A stretch of 64,000 nucleotides of DNA from Halobellus inordinatus (GCF_024464655.1 NZ_JANHAV010000002.1:62001-126000), one strand, 5' to 3'; positions 18,748 to 27,402 are shown, numbered from the stretch's first letter. Numbers and translations: made by a program. The notes: generated by a model from the sequence alone, not told the origin.

Positions 18748-19881
18748 TCACTCGTCGTAGGTACCGCCATCCAGATAGTACTGGACGCGGTCGATCGTGG
18801 ATTCGGCAACTTTGCAGAACTCGACGACGCGGTGGCCGTTCTCCCGGTAATCCGCTTCTACCTCGACCGTCAGCGACTGATCGCGCAGGTGCTCCAGCAG
18901 TGCGTCGAGCTCGTCGGCGTCCCCGCGCACACGATGTCGTTCACCGACGGTCTCACCCGCGTCGACATCCCGGATGGTCTCGACGGCCGGGAGGAGGATC
19001 GACTCGCCGAGGTCGTGGGCTCGGTCCCGGAGCCGTTCTTCGCTCTCGTCGAACTCGGCGGCCTGAAACGCCTCGCGGGTGATACGAGAGAAGACGAAAT
19101 CCCGACCGAGATCGAACGGCAGCGAGAACGCGTACGCGAGTTCCTCGTGGTGCTGGCTCTCGGTGGTGTATTTCACCATCGACTCGCTGTCGGCCGTCTT
19201 CATCACGACGCCTTCTCGTTCGGCGTCGTCGAGGTCGTCGATGACGTCGTGAATCTGCTCGGGGAGTTCCGTTGGCTCGTATCGGCCGAACAGCCGGGGC
19301 TGCGGGAAGTCGTACCGTTCGCAGAGATCACGTCGCTCCGAGACCGAGAACGGGTCGCCCGATTCGCGGTCGCGAACGTCGAACACGCGAATCGCGTACG
19401 AGTCGACGCCGTCGTAGTCGTGCGTGGAGTACGGCGTCTCGGGACCGATCAGTTCGGCGCACAGCATCTCTTTTGGGTGATTCTCGAAGAATGGTCCCAT
19501 TTCGAGCAGTTCTCGCGCTTTCGCAGTCGTGTAGGGGCAGACGTACCCGCCGCGCGTGAACGCGAGCGGCTCGTCCGAGTCCCCGACGGCCGCGACGCGG
19601 ACGTTGAACCCGTCGAGTTTCTCCTCGGCGACGACGGTCTCGCCGGTCTCGAAGAACGAGGTGACGCCGGCGTCGAGTGCGAGCACGCGCGGGATGCTCG
19701 GATAGCCACGTACGATGGCGTCGTCGCCGAGAATCACGGTCCCGCGCTCGACGCCGTGACGGGAGTCGGGAAGTACGTAGACTGTCTCGCCGCCGACCGT
19801 GCGCTGCTCGAAGTGTTCGAACAGTCCAGCGGGATCCGACGCGGTCGAGTCCAGCCGCTCGAAGCACGCGCGTTCGTCCAT
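18748..19881 (-). CDS. ATP-dependent RNA ligase, Pab1020 (Rnl3) family
   Basis: Seals or circularises RNA through a covalent lysyl-AMP intermediate. In 377 residues the nucleotidyltransferase motifs are clear: motif I EEKLDGFNVR with Lys88, motif IIIa-like VDSYAIRVFDV, motif IV EGVVMKTA and motif V MVKYTT. A helical C-terminal domain follows, as in the homodimeric Pab1020 enzyme. The ATG at 19881 is preceded by a T-rich box (minus strand, 19901-19914). The RNA-ligase-partner gene is divergent, and an 86-bp palindromic element lies between the two promoters. In vivo substrates are not established for the family. Confidence 0.93.
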   Translation of the reverse strand: MDERACFERLDSTASDPAGLFEHFEQRTVGGETVYVLPDSRHGVERGTVILGDDAIVRGYPSIPRVLALDAGVTSFFETGETVVAEEKLDGFNVRVAAVGDSDEPLAFTRGGYVCPYTTAKARELLEMGPFFENHPKEMLCAELIGPETPYSTHDYDGVDSYAIRVFDVRDRESGDPFSVSERRDLCERYDFPQPRLFGRYEPTELPEQIHDVIDDLDDAEREGVVMKTADSESMVKYTTESQHHEELAYAFSLPFDLGRDFVFSRITREAFQAAEFDESEERLRDRAHDLGESILLPAVETIRDVDAGETVGERHRVRGDADELDALLEHLRDQSLTVEVEADYRENGHRVVEFCKVAESTIDRVQYYLDGGTYDE

Positions 19882-19938
19882 ACCGATACTCCGGGAGATT
19901 CGGTGAAAAGAGTCGGCCCGTGGCGCGTCCGGTCGGCT

Positions 19939-20024
19939 CTATAGTAGCGTTTGCAACTGATTGCTCATCAGATCGCACGCAGTCGTGCGATCGAGTGAGT
20001 AAAGACTTGCAAACGCTACTATAG
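19939..20024. repeat. 86-bp nested palindromic element, family A copy 1
   Basis: The ends are a perfect 18-bp inverted repeat: ctatagtagcgtttgcaa at the left and its complement at the right. In the centre is a second perfect 9-bp stem, gatcgcacg-CAGT-cgtgcgatc. The connecting arms are only partly complementary. A diverged copy in opposite orientation lies at 26395-26477. The element sits between the promoters of two divergent genes (RNA ligase and its partner). It has no coding capacity. It could be a non-autonomous mobile element (MITE-like) or a structured regulatory or nucleoid site. Confidence 0.85.
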
Positions 20025-20063
20025 GGGATGACCTCTTTAGGGTTCACTCACGAACAGCGAGGT

Positions 20064-20756
20064 ATGCCCGGTGACCTTCCGCGCCAGCAGTTCGTCCTCG
20101 ACACGTCGCTCTTCATCACCGAGGAGATCCGCCGGGACGACGAGTCGCTGACCGACGCCGTGCTCAGACTGCTCGACCTCGTCGCGACGGCCCGATTGGA
20201 ACTCAACATCTCCTGTCATATGCCGCCCTCCATTCACGACGAGCTCGCGACGATGCTCCGCGACCGCGATGTCGACGACGAGGTGTTCTCGCGGCTCGAC
20301 ACGTGGGTCGTCCGCAAGAGCCCCGACCGCTACGGCGTCACCATCCCGGCGAACATCGTCTACGACTTCATCGACGAGATGAGCGACCGGGTGGATCGAG
20401 GCCTCCGCGTCTCCGAGAAGGCGCTTCGCGAGGTCGAACAACTCGACCCGGCCAACCTCGCGCAGGGCGACATCGACGACGGCGCGGCCGACTATATGAC
20501 CGAGGCCGACCGAATTCTCTCGAATATGCGGGACAAGTACCGGAAAGCGCTCCGGCAGGGCGTCCTCGACTCCCGGGAGGACTTCGACCTCCTCGTGCTC
20601 GCGCGGGAACTCGACGCCGGCGTCGTCACCGAAGACCGGGGAATCATCTCGTGGGCGGACGAGTTCGGCCTCCGTTACGTCCGCGGCGGGCAGTTCCCGA
20701 CCTTACTGGAGGAGTACCTTCGGGCGACGGGCGCCGAGGGCTACGCACCCGAGTAG
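20064..20756 (+). CDS. RNA ligase partner protein (PIN-like, UPF0278)
   Basis: 230 residues. The ATG at 20064 ([21 protein letters not shown]) has a T-rich box at 20034-20040; the ATG at 20028 abutting the palindrome is less likely. A PIN-like nuclease fold is suggested by Asp13 in VLDTSLF, conserved acidic residues later on, and the C-terminal [32 protein letters not shown]. This is the family usually found next to Pab1020-type RNA ligases, hence the name. It may trim or bind the RNA ends that the ligase joins; this role is inferred from gene linkage, not proven. Confidence 0.9.
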   Translation: MPGDLPRQQFVLDTSLFITEEIRRDDESLTDAVLRLLDLVATARLELNISCHMPPSIHDELATMLRDRDVDDEVFSRLDTWVVRKSPDRYGVTIPANIVYDFIDEMSDRVDRGLRVSEKALREVEQLDPANLAQGDIDDGAADYMTEADRILSNMRDKYRKALRQGVLDSREDFDLLVLARELDAGVVTEDRGIISWADEFGLRYVRGGQFPTLLEEYLRATGAEGYAPE

Positions 20757-20851
20757 ACACCCATCGAACTCCTCTGCGGTGCGCCTTTGGTCGTTGAGAA
20801 CCGCTTTCGGATCTGAGAGGATATGTACACCTCGCCGCGGCTACGTCACAG

Positions 20852-21679
20852 TCACCCGGTGATCTCGCGGTAGAACGACACCGAGAACACGGTGAAGAAT
20901 CCGCCGAACAGCGTTCCGAGGACGACGATCAACGCGGTGACGCCGGCGAGGCCAGCGATCGATGCTGACGTCTGCGGCGCGGCCGCTGCCATCCCCGGTC
21001 CCATCGTCGAACCCGGCGTCGTGCTCGGCGTGAGAAAGTACGAACTGACGGCGAAGACGCTCCCGAGGAGGCCACCGACCACGCCCGCGAGCACCGTGTA
21101 TCCGAACGTGCTCAGGAGGTTCCCGCGGACGACCCCGACGCTTCGCTTGAGGCCGTCGACGGCGTCTCTGTCTTCGAGGACGATCGCCTGTCCGTAGAAC
21201 TGGACGAAGAAGACGATCAGCAGGTACGCCAGCAACGCCACGGCGACCACTACGCCGATCACGGCGAGCGCGGCGAGGTTTGCGCTCTGGAAGCCGCCGC
21301 TTCCGAGGAACAGCACGCCGCCGGCGATGCTCGCGGCGAATCCGAACATCCCGAACACGAAGTTGACCGCGACGAGGACGAGATACGCGATCAGGATCGC
21401 GACGTAGTATTGCTTGCCGGCAGCGACGAACGTGTCGAGCGCCGTTCGGCCGCCGAGGGCCTCGTCAGCCATCGCGAACAGTCCGCCCTGTACGAACGGC
21501 ATCGCGGCGACGAACACGAGCGACAGCGCCGCGGAGGCGACGCTCGCGAGCAGCGGATTGACCGACTGGAGGAGCAGTATCGGGAACTGTACGATCATCA
21601 GCGCGAGTATCGGTACGAAGAGCACCGGATTTCGGAGGAGGGCGCCGGGGCTCTGTCGGAGGGCTGTCAGGACGGCCAT
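20852..21679 (-). CDS. Uncharacterised polytopic membrane protein
   Basis: 275 residues from the ATG at 21679 (MAVLTALRQSPGALLRNPVLF). About six hydrophobic segments. The order resembles haloarchaeal proteins with a YciC/DUF975-like layout: a short amphipathic 'LRQSPGALLRNPVLFVPIL' lead, paired helices, then a 'LKRSVGVVRGNLLSTFGYTVLAGVVGG' block, which is the most conserved-looking part. A Met/Ala/Pro-rich extracellular loop lies at about 220-240. No catalytic residues are visible. A T-run on the minus strand about 30 nt upstream may be the promoter box. Confidence 0.78.
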   Translation of the reverse strand: MAVLTALRQSPGALLRNPVLFVPILALMIVQFPILLLQSVNPLLASVASAALSLVFVAAMPFVQGGLFAMADEALGGRTALDTFVAAGKQYYVAILIAYLVLVAVNFVFGMFGFAASIAGGVLFLGSGGFQSANLAALAVIGVVVAVALLAYLLIVFFVQFYGQAIVLEDRDAVDGLKRSVGVVRGNLLSTFGYTVLAGVVGGLLGSVFAVSSYFLTPSTTPGSTMGPGMAAAAPQTSASIAGLAGVTALIVVLGTLFGGFFTVFSVSFYREITG

Positions 21680-21769
21680 ACGAGGGTACAGTTCTCCGCA
21701 CCCGCACAAAAAGTCTGGTGTGGTCGCCGTCGTCGCCTGTCGCTGTGTGAACGCGCTGGGCGCCCTTCT

Positions 21770-22651
21770 CTACTCGATCTGTCGCTCTCGAACCGTCAAC
21801 ACCGGGACAGACGCCGTTCGGAGGATTTTCTCGGTCACGCTGCCGAGCAGGTAGCGATCGAGGCCCGTGCGGCCGTGCGTGCCCATCACGACGAGGTCGA
21901 TATCGTGTTCGTCGACGTACGAGCAGATCGTCCGGTAGATCGACGTTCCCGTCTCGACGTGGCCCGTGATGTCGGCCTCGTCGACGCCGGCCTCGGTTGC
22001 GACGCGGACGCCGTCGTCGACGAACTGCTGTGCGTTCGATTCCAACTGTTCGATCTGGAGGTCGACCCGCACGTCGAGACCGAGGTGGGCGATGTCGACG
22101 ACGGAGAGGAGGTTCAGCGTGGCGTCGTCAGCGGCCGCGAGGTTCGCGCCGAACGAGAGCGCCGTCGTGGCACAGTCGCTACCGTCGATCGGGACGAGGA
22201 TGCGCTCGTAGGGGTAGTCGAGATCGGACTCCTCGTCGGGTTGCACGGTGAGTACAGGGGCGTTCGAACGCCTGACGACGCGCTCGGTCGTACTCCCGAG
22301 GACGAGCCGTTCGATTCCCGTGCGTCCGTGCGTGGGCATCACGACGAGGCCGACGCCCGTCTCCTCGGCGTACTCGACGATCGCTTCGTAGGGCTCGCCA
22401 CGCCGGACCGTCGTGACGGTCTCGACGCCCCGGTCGGCGGCGCGGTCGGCGGCGTCCGCGACGATCGTTTCCGCCTCTGACTCGACCGCCTCGGCGACCT
22501 CGCCGCCGTGAGTGAGCCGGTCGCCGCCGGGGCCAGCGGCCGTGAGGACGTGCAACGTCGCCTCGTGTGCGACGGCCAGATCGAGCACGTGATCGAGTAC
22601 CCGCGCTGCGCCCTCGCCGCCGTCGGTCGGAAAGAGAACCTCCTCGAACAT
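21770..22651 (-). CDS. Universal stress protein with two UspA domains
   Basis: 293 residues from the ATG at 22651 (MFEEVLFPTDGGEGAARVL). It contains two complete UspA folds, about 1-145 and 150-293. Both carry the ATP-binding signature: VVMPTHGRTGIERLVLGSTTERVVRRS in the first and VVMGTHGRTGLDRYLLGSVTEKILRTA in the second (G-2x-G-9x-G-S/T). A pseudo-dimer within one chain is therefore expected. UspA proteins act in stress adaptation. A specific trigger cannot be read here. A single-domain UspA is encoded at 61396-61839. Confidence 0.93.
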   Translation of the reverse strand: MFEEVLFPTDGGEGAARVLDHVLDLAVAHEATLHVLTAAGPGGDRLTHGGEVAEAVESEAETIVADAADRAADRGVETVTTVRRGEPYEAIVEYAEETGVGLVVMPTHGRTGIERLVLGSTTERVVRRSNAPVLTVQPDEESDLDYPYERILVPIDGSDCATTALSFGANLAAADDATLNLLSVVDIAHLGLDVRVDLQIEQLESNAQQFVDDGVRVATEAGVDEADITGHVETGTSIYRTICSYVDEHDIDLVVMGTHGRTGLDRYLLGSVTEKILRTASVPVLTVRERQIE

Positions 22652-22785
22652 ACTTTCGCAATCCACGCGAGCCCCCAAATAGCGTCGGATATGTAATTAG
22701 GTTGTACTTTCTATGATCCGGTGATCGTTTCCTGTGATCCGGTGGTCGTCTCCGTCTGTGGACGACTGCCCGGCGCCAGCGGCGC

Positions 22786-23877
22786 TCACTCGGTGTCGTC
22801 AGGCGAGATGGGGTGGTCTTCGTCGTCGGCTTCGACGTCGAGCGGGTCTTCGAGGTCGCCCATCACGGCCTCGAAGGCGTCCGTCGCCGTCAGGAGGCCA
22901 GCGACGTCACCGCCGTCGAGGACGAGCGCGAGCTCCTGTCGCTCCACCTGAAACTGATCGATCGCCTCGCTGATGAGCGTATCCGCCGACAGCGTCATCG
23001 GTGGCGCGGCGATCTCCTCGAACGTCGTGGTCCCGTCCCGAAGGTCGTCGACGTTCGCGACGACGGTCGGCACGTAAACGATCCCGCGGAAGTCTTCGGG
23101 ATCCGCGCCGACGAGCGGGAACCGGGTGTGTGGACTGTCACCGATCCGTTCGAGGTTCTCTACGACCGACGCGGTCGTCGAGAGGAAGACGACGTCCTCG
23201 GCGGGGGTCATCTCGTCGCGGATCGAGCGGTCGCCGACCGTGAGGGCGTTGAGAACCTCCTCGCGCCGCTCCTCGGGCAGATCGCCGCGGTCGAGCACCG
23301 AGCCGAGTTCGTGACGGAGATCCGCCCGCGACTCGATGGCGTCGGTCTCGGCTTCGAGCCAGGCCCCGGTCATCTCGACTCCGAACAGTTTGAGCGTCCA
23401 CTTCGCGACGGTGTCGCCGATCGTGATGATCGGCGAGATGATTTTCGCGAACCAGTACAGCGGCGTCGCGCCGTAGCGGGCGACGAACTTCGAACGCTCG
23501 ACGCCGAGGTACGTCGGGGTCTGCTCGCCGTGCGTGAGGTGCAGGAGGTTGATAATCAGGAACGCCAAGACGCCGCCGGCGCCGATCGACGCCAGGACCG
23601 TCGCCTGGAAGTACGGCTCGAAGAGTGCCGCTAGTGCCGGTTCGGCGACGATCCCGACGGCGATACTGGAGGCCGTGATACCGACCTGACAGCTCGTCAG
23701 GTAGATCTCCAGGTCGTCGGTCATCTCCCACGCGCGACGCAGGCCCGGTTTGTCGAACTCGGCTTCGGAGTACTGCCGCACGCGGGTGAGCGCGAACTCG
23801 ATGGCGACGAAGAACCCGTTGACCAGAATCAGCGCGAGACCGGCGAGCAGTCGGAGGGAGATCTCGAGGCCGTTCAT
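22786..23877 (-). CDS. CNNM/CorC-type transporter-associated protein (HlyC/CorC family)
   Basis: 363 residues. The N-terminal CNNM (DUF21) domain, about 1-180, has four hydrophobic segments starting LRLLAGLALILVNGFFVAIEFALTRVR. It includes the typical LTSCQVGITASSIAVGIVAEPALA block. Two CBS repeats follow, about 200-330 (VGDRSIRDEMTPAEDVVFLS... and APPMTLSADTLISEAIDQFQ...). The tail is acidic, without the C-terminal CorC_HlyC domain seen in many bacterial members. The family is linked to magnesium/cobalt efflux; that role here is inferred. The ATG at 23877 lies 145 bp from the divergent gene at 24023. Confidence 0.9.
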   Translation of the reverse strand: MNGLEISLRLLAGLALILVNGFFVAIEFALTRVRQYSEAEFDKPGLRRAWEMTDDLEIYLTSCQVGITASSIAVGIVAEPALAALFEPYFQATVLASIGAGGVLAFLIINLLHLTHGEQTPTYLGVERSKFVARYGATPLYWFAKIISPIITIGDTVAKWTLKLFGVEMTGAWLEAETDAIESRADLRHELGSVLDRGDLPEERREEVLNALTVGDRSIRDEMTPAEDVVFLSTTASVVENLERIGDSPHTRFPLVGADPEDFRGIVYVPTVVANVDDLRDGTTTFEEIAAPPMTLSADTLISEAIDQFQVERQELALVLDGGDVAGLLTATDAFEAVMGDLEDPLDVEADDEDHPISPDDTE

Positions 23878-24022
23878 ACGGCGGATTCGTCGCTCCCGCG
23901 ACAAATACGTGGGGGACTCGGGCTGTCGCCGCGGAGCCGAGACGCCGACCCTGCTGAGCCGGGACGCCGACTCTGCCGCGCCCGGACAAAACCGGTTTGT
24001 ACCGACCCGGCCAATCACGGGT

Positions 24023-24340
24023 ATGACCGACTTCGATCCCGAGAAGTTCGAGGACAAGTACGCGAACTACTTCTCCGAACTCCAGCGCGCGTACAAGAAC
24101 GCCTTCGAGACGATGAACGACCAGTACGACTCGGAACTGATCCACGCCATCGACCAGCAGATCCTCAACGAGTCCGAGCCGTTCTACGAGGACGGCGACT
24201 TCCGGATCGAACTCCCCGAGAACCCCACGGAGCGACTGACGGCCGTCATCGTCGACGACGAGAAGCTCTCGACAGTGCTCGATCGGTACGTCGAAGAACT
24301 CCGCGAGCAGCACCGTCGCGTCTTCGATCTCGACGATTGA
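24023..24340 (+). CDS. Conserved haloarchaeal protein (DUF5783-like)
   Basis: 105 residues from the ATG at 24023: MTDFDPEKFEDKYANYFSEL, a very acidic, mostly helical protein without cysteines or membrane segments. I recognise it as a small protein conserved in haloarchaea; the DUF5783 label is from memory. No catalytic motif is visible. The frame is open well upstream of the ATG, but the residues there look like read-through of non-coding sequence. A TTTGTA box lies about 23 nt upstream of the chosen start. It precedes the NifU-like gene by 70 bp on the same strand. Confidence 0.75.
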   Translation: MTDFDPEKFEDKYANYFSELQRAYKNAFETMNDQYDSELIHAIDQQILNESEPFYEDGDFRIELPENPTERLTAVIVDDEKLSTVLDRYVEELREQHRRVFDLDD

Positions 24341-24410
24341 GGCGGCTTCGCTGCCCGCCGCTATTGGAGGGAACCAAAGGCCTAAGCCCGTCCACACCGA
24401 AGCGATCGGT

Positions 24411-24776
24411 ATGAGCACGGACGCCGCGAACGGCGACGACGACCTGAAAGAGCGCGTCACGAACTTCCTGCGCCGCAACTTCCCACAGATTCAGATGCAC
24501 GGCGGCTCGGCCGCCATCCAGCACCTCGACCGCGAGACGGGCGAGGTCACCGTTATGCTCGGTGGTGCCTGCTCCGGCTGTGGCATCTCTCCGATGACGA
24601 TCCAGGCGATCAAGAGCCGGATGGTCAAAGAGATCCCCGAGATCGAGACCGTCCACGCCGAGACCGGAATGGGCGGCGGCGGCCACGACGGCGGAATGTC
24701 CCCCTCCTTCCCCGGCGAGAGTACGAGCGAGGCCGACGACGCCGACAGCGACGAAGGTCCCCAGGCCCCGTTCTGA
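24411..24776 (+). CDS. NifU-like Fe-S scaffold protein (NifU C-terminal domain)
   Basis: 121 residues. The conserved domain covers about 10-90: LKERVTNFLRRNFPQIQMHGGSAAIQHLD, then VMLGGACSGCGISPMTIQAIKSRMVKEIPEIE. Cys54 and Cys57 form the CxxC that carries a transient Fe-S cluster for delivery to apoproteins. The C-terminal 30 residues are a Gly-rich stretch followed by an acidic tail. Local candidate clients include the XPD-like helicase encoded at 54445, although no operon link exists. A TATA-like box is weak (GCCTAAG about 27 nt upstream). Confidence 0.92.
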   Translation: MSTDAANGDDDLKERVTNFLRRNFPQIQMHGGSAAIQHLDRETGEVTVMLGGACSGCGISPMTIQAIKSRMVKEIPEIETVHAETGMGGGGHDGGMSPSFPGESTSEADDADSDEGPQAPF

Positions 24777-24844
24777 TCCCGACCATCGGGTCGAGTTCGA
24801 CCTGGGACCGGTGACTCTTTGATGCCCTCGCTGCGAGGGTGGGT

Positions 24845-26392
24845 ATGAGCATCGAATCGCCCGAGAACGTCCTCTTCGTGGTGATGGATACGGTCCGTAA
24901 GGACCGCCTCACGCCGTACGGGTACGACCGCCCGACGACGCCGAACCTCGCCGAGTTCGCCGAGGAGGCGACCGTCTTCGAGCAGGCCGTCGCACCCGCG
25001 CCGTGGACGCTGCCCGTTCACGCCTCTCTCTTTACCGGGATGTATCCCTCACAGCACGGTGCGGACCAGGAGAACCCGTATCTGGAGGGTGCGACCACGC
25101 TGGCACAGACGCTCTCGTCGGCGGGCTACGACACCGCCTGTTACTCCTCGAACGCGTGGATCACGCCGTACACCCACTTGACTGACGGATTCGACGATCA
25201 GGACAACTTCTTCGAGGTGATGCCCGGCGAGTTCCTCTCGGGACCGCTCGCTCGCGCGTGGAAGGCGATGAACGACAACGAGGCACTTCGGACACTCGCG
25301 GACAAGCTAGTGAGCCTCGGTAACACCGCCCACGAGTATTTCGCCGACAGCGAGGGGGCCGACTCGAAGACGCCCGCAGTGATCGACCGAACCAAGTCGT
25401 TCATCGCAGACGCCGACCAGTCGTTCGCATTCATCAATCTGATGGATGCACACCTCCCGTACCACCCGCCCGAGGAGTTCGCAGAAGAGTTCGCACCGGG
25501 CGTCGACTCCGCGGAAGTGTGTCAAAACTCCAAGGAGTACAACTCCGGTGCACGCGACATCAGCGACGACGAGTGGGCGGATATCCGCGGCCTCTACGAC
25601 GCCGAAATCGCGCACATCGACGATCAACTCGGCCGCCTGTTCGACTGGCTGAAAGCGGAAGGCAAGTGGGACGATACGATGGTCGTCGTCTGCGCGGATC
25701 ACGGCGAACTCCACGGCGAACACGACCTCTACGGCCACGAGTTCTGTCTGTACGACCCGCTCGTGAACGTCCCGCTGATGATCAAACACCCCGCGCTCGA
25801 CGCCGATCGCCGAGAGGACCAGGTCGAACTCGTCGACCTGTATCACACCGTCCTCGACGTCCTCGACGTCGACGGCGGCACGCCGGCGTCCCCAGCGGAA
25901 GACGCCGTCGCGCTCGATCGCACCCGCTCGCTCGTCTCCGACTCCTATCGCGCCTTCGAGGACCTCGACGCCGCCGACCGCGATCCGGGACAGCGCGGCG
26001 ACGGCGACTACGCGTTCGTCGAGTACTCCCGGCCCGTCGTGGAGTTGAATCAACTGGAGGAGAAAGCGGCCGACGCCGGCATCACGCTCCCGAGCGATTC
26101 ACGGTTCTACTCGCGGATGCGCGCCGCACGCCGGACAGACGCGAAGTACGTCCGCATCGACCGCATCGAAGACGAGGCCTACCGGATCGACGAGGACCCC
26201 GCCGAGACGGAAAATCTCGCCGACGCCGACGACCCCGCGATCGAGGCGACAGACGAGACGCTCGCCGCGTTCGAGTCCGCCGTCGGCGGTGCGTGGACCG
26301 ACGCGCTCGACGACGACGTCTCCGACGACAGCGTCGACGAGATGGACGACGAGGCCCAAGAGCGGCTTCGCGACCTCGGCTATCTGGAGTAG
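24845..26392 (+). CDS. Sulfatase-fold (alkaline-phosphatase superfamily) hydrolase
   Basis: 515 residues from the ATG at 24845. The metal-site start FVVMDTVRKDRLTPYGY (Asp15) and the late ADHGELHGEH (Asp285, His286) are sulfatase-superfamily motifs. The nucleophile block reads APWTLPVHASLFTG: Thr55 sits where a sulfatase has the Cys/Ser that becomes formylglycine (C/S-x-P-x-R), and His59 replaces the Arg. It is thus more likely a phospho-ester or phosphonate-type hydrolase or transferase than an arylsulfatase; this is an inference. The C-terminal 60 residues are very acidic. There is no signal peptide, so it should be cytoplasmic. Confidence 0.85.
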   Translation: MSIESPENVLFVVMDTVRKDRLTPYGYDRPTTPNLAEFAEEATVFEQAVAPAPWTLPVHASLFTGMYPSQHGADQENPYLEGATTLAQTLSSAGYDTACYSSNAWITPYTHLTDGFDDQDNFFEVMPGEFLSGPLARAWKAMNDNEALRTLADKLVSLGNTAHEYFADSEGADSKTPAVIDRTKSFIADADQSFAFINLMDAHLPYHPPEEFAEEFAPGVDSAEVCQNSKEYNSGARDISDDEWADIRGLYDAEIAHIDDQLGRLFDWLKAEGKWDDTMVVVCADHGELHGEHDLYGHEFCLYDPLVNVPLMIKHPALDADRREDQVELVDLYHTVLDVLDVDGGTPASPAEDAVALDRTRSLVSDSYRAFEDLDAADRDPGQRGDGDYAFVEYSRPVVELNQLEEKAADAGITLPSDSRFYSRMRAARRTDAKYVRIDRIEDEAYRIDEDPAETENLADADDPAIEATDETLAAFESAVGGAWTDALDDDVSDDSVDEMDDEAQERLRDLGYLE

Positions 26393-26394
26393 TA

Positions 26395-26477
26395 CTATAG
26401 TAGCACTTGCAAGTCTTCACGCATCGGATCGTCCGCTGTCGTGCGATCGGATGAGCAATCAGCAAATGCTACTATAG
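26395..26477. repeat. 83-bp nested palindromic element, family A copy 2
   Basis: Inverted relative to copy 1. Terminal arms ctatagtagcacttgc and gcaaatgctactatag pair with one mismatch; the inner hairpin around GATCGTCCG/CGTGCGATC has two mismatches. Read on the opposite strand it aligns with 19939-20024 along its full length, with one 3-nt gap and scattered substitutions. It fills nearly the whole 89-bp space between two convergent genes, starting 2 nt after the sulfatase-fold stop and ending 4 nt before the panE stop. In this position it could also work as a bidirectional terminator. Confidence 0.85.
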
Positions 26478-26481
26478 CTTT

Positions 26482-27378
26482 TCAGCGCACGCCGTGTCCG
26501 TCTTCCCAGGCTCTGAGGAGATCGGTCAGCGTTCGGTTTACCGGAACCCGCAGGTCGTGCTCTTCCGCCCGGCGAACCACTTCACCGTTGATCGCGTCGC
26601 TCTCGGTGCGCCGACCGGCGTCGACGTCCTGCAGCATCGACGAGCGGTTCGCCGCCGTCGCGTCGATGACGGTCTCCAGTGCCGCTTCGGCGCGGTCGGT
26701 CGGGAGGTCGACGCCGGACGCGCGGGCGACACGGGCCGTCTCACGAGCGGCCCGTCGCGCCGTCTCCGCGCCCGGGCCCGACGCGAGCGCGCCGTTCTCG
26801 ACCCGCGCGAGCGCCGTGACGGCGTTGATGCCGGCGTTGACCGCGAGCTTTTCCCAGCGACGGCGGGGCATATCGGCCGCGACGAGCGTTCGGACGTCGG
26901 CGTCGCGGAACGCCTTCCCGAGGCGTTCGGCCCAGGGGTGGCGCCCGCCGTCTCGGTTGCCCACGACGACGCGCCCGACGCCCGTGCAGACGACGTGTCC
27001 GGGACCTGCGAGTCGGGCCCCGTAGGTCGCTGTCCCGGCGAGTACCGGACACGCTAGCCCGCGGGCGAGGGTTTCCTCGGTCAAGCCGTTCTGGAGTGAA
27101 CAGACGGCCTCGCGCTCGCCGGTCGCGAGCGCCGCGGCGGCGTCCTCGGTGTCGAACGCTTTGACCGTCACGAGCGCGACGTCGGCCTCACGCCCCGCAC
27201 CGTTCGTCGTCGCATCCGGGTGCGTGTGCGCCTCGACGCCCCCCGAGATTTCGACGCCTGACTCGCGGACGGCCGAGATGTGTGGGTCGCGGCCGACGAG
27301 AGTCACGTCGTGCGTGCGCGCGAGCAGGCCGCCGAGCAGCGTGCCGAGGCTCCCCGCGCCGAAGACGAGAACGTTCAT
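26482..27378 (-). CDS. panE: 2-dehydropantoate 2-reductase (ketopantoate reductase)
   Basis: NADPH-dependent reduction of ketopantoate to pantoate for coenzyme A. The N-terminal Rossmann motif is MNVLVFGAGSLGTLLGGLLA. It is followed by VALVTVKAFDTEDAA and QNGLTEETLA. The catalytic lysine is in RRRWEKLAVNAGINAVTAL, and the substrate-binding NRSSMLQDVDAGRRTESDAINGEVVRRA lies near the C-terminus. 298 residues, normal length. It lies downstream of polD2 on the same strand, 102 bp apart, with a T-run between them. Confidence 0.93.
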   Translation of the reverse strand: MNVLVFGAGSLGTLLGGLLARTHDVTLVGRDPHISAVRESGVEISGGVEAHTHPDATTNGAGREADVALVTVKAFDTEDAAAALATGEREAVCSLQNGLTEETLARGLACPVLAGTATYGARLAGPGHVVCTGVGRVVVGNRDGGRHPWAERLGKAFRDADVRTLVAADMPRRRWEKLAVNAGINAVTALARVENGALASGPGAETARRAARETARVARASGVDLPTDRAEAALETVIDATAANRSSMLQDVDAGRRTESDAINGEVVRRAEEHDLRVPVNRTLTDLLRAWEDGHGVR

Positions 27379-27402
27379 ACGACGCGGGAGGCGGCCGGAC
27401 GC

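Noticed and set aside
22700-22760. Imperfect direct repeat around GATCCGGTG
   Set aside because: Two partial copies of about 15-20 bp only, no symmetry or dispersed copies seen; not strong enough to call.
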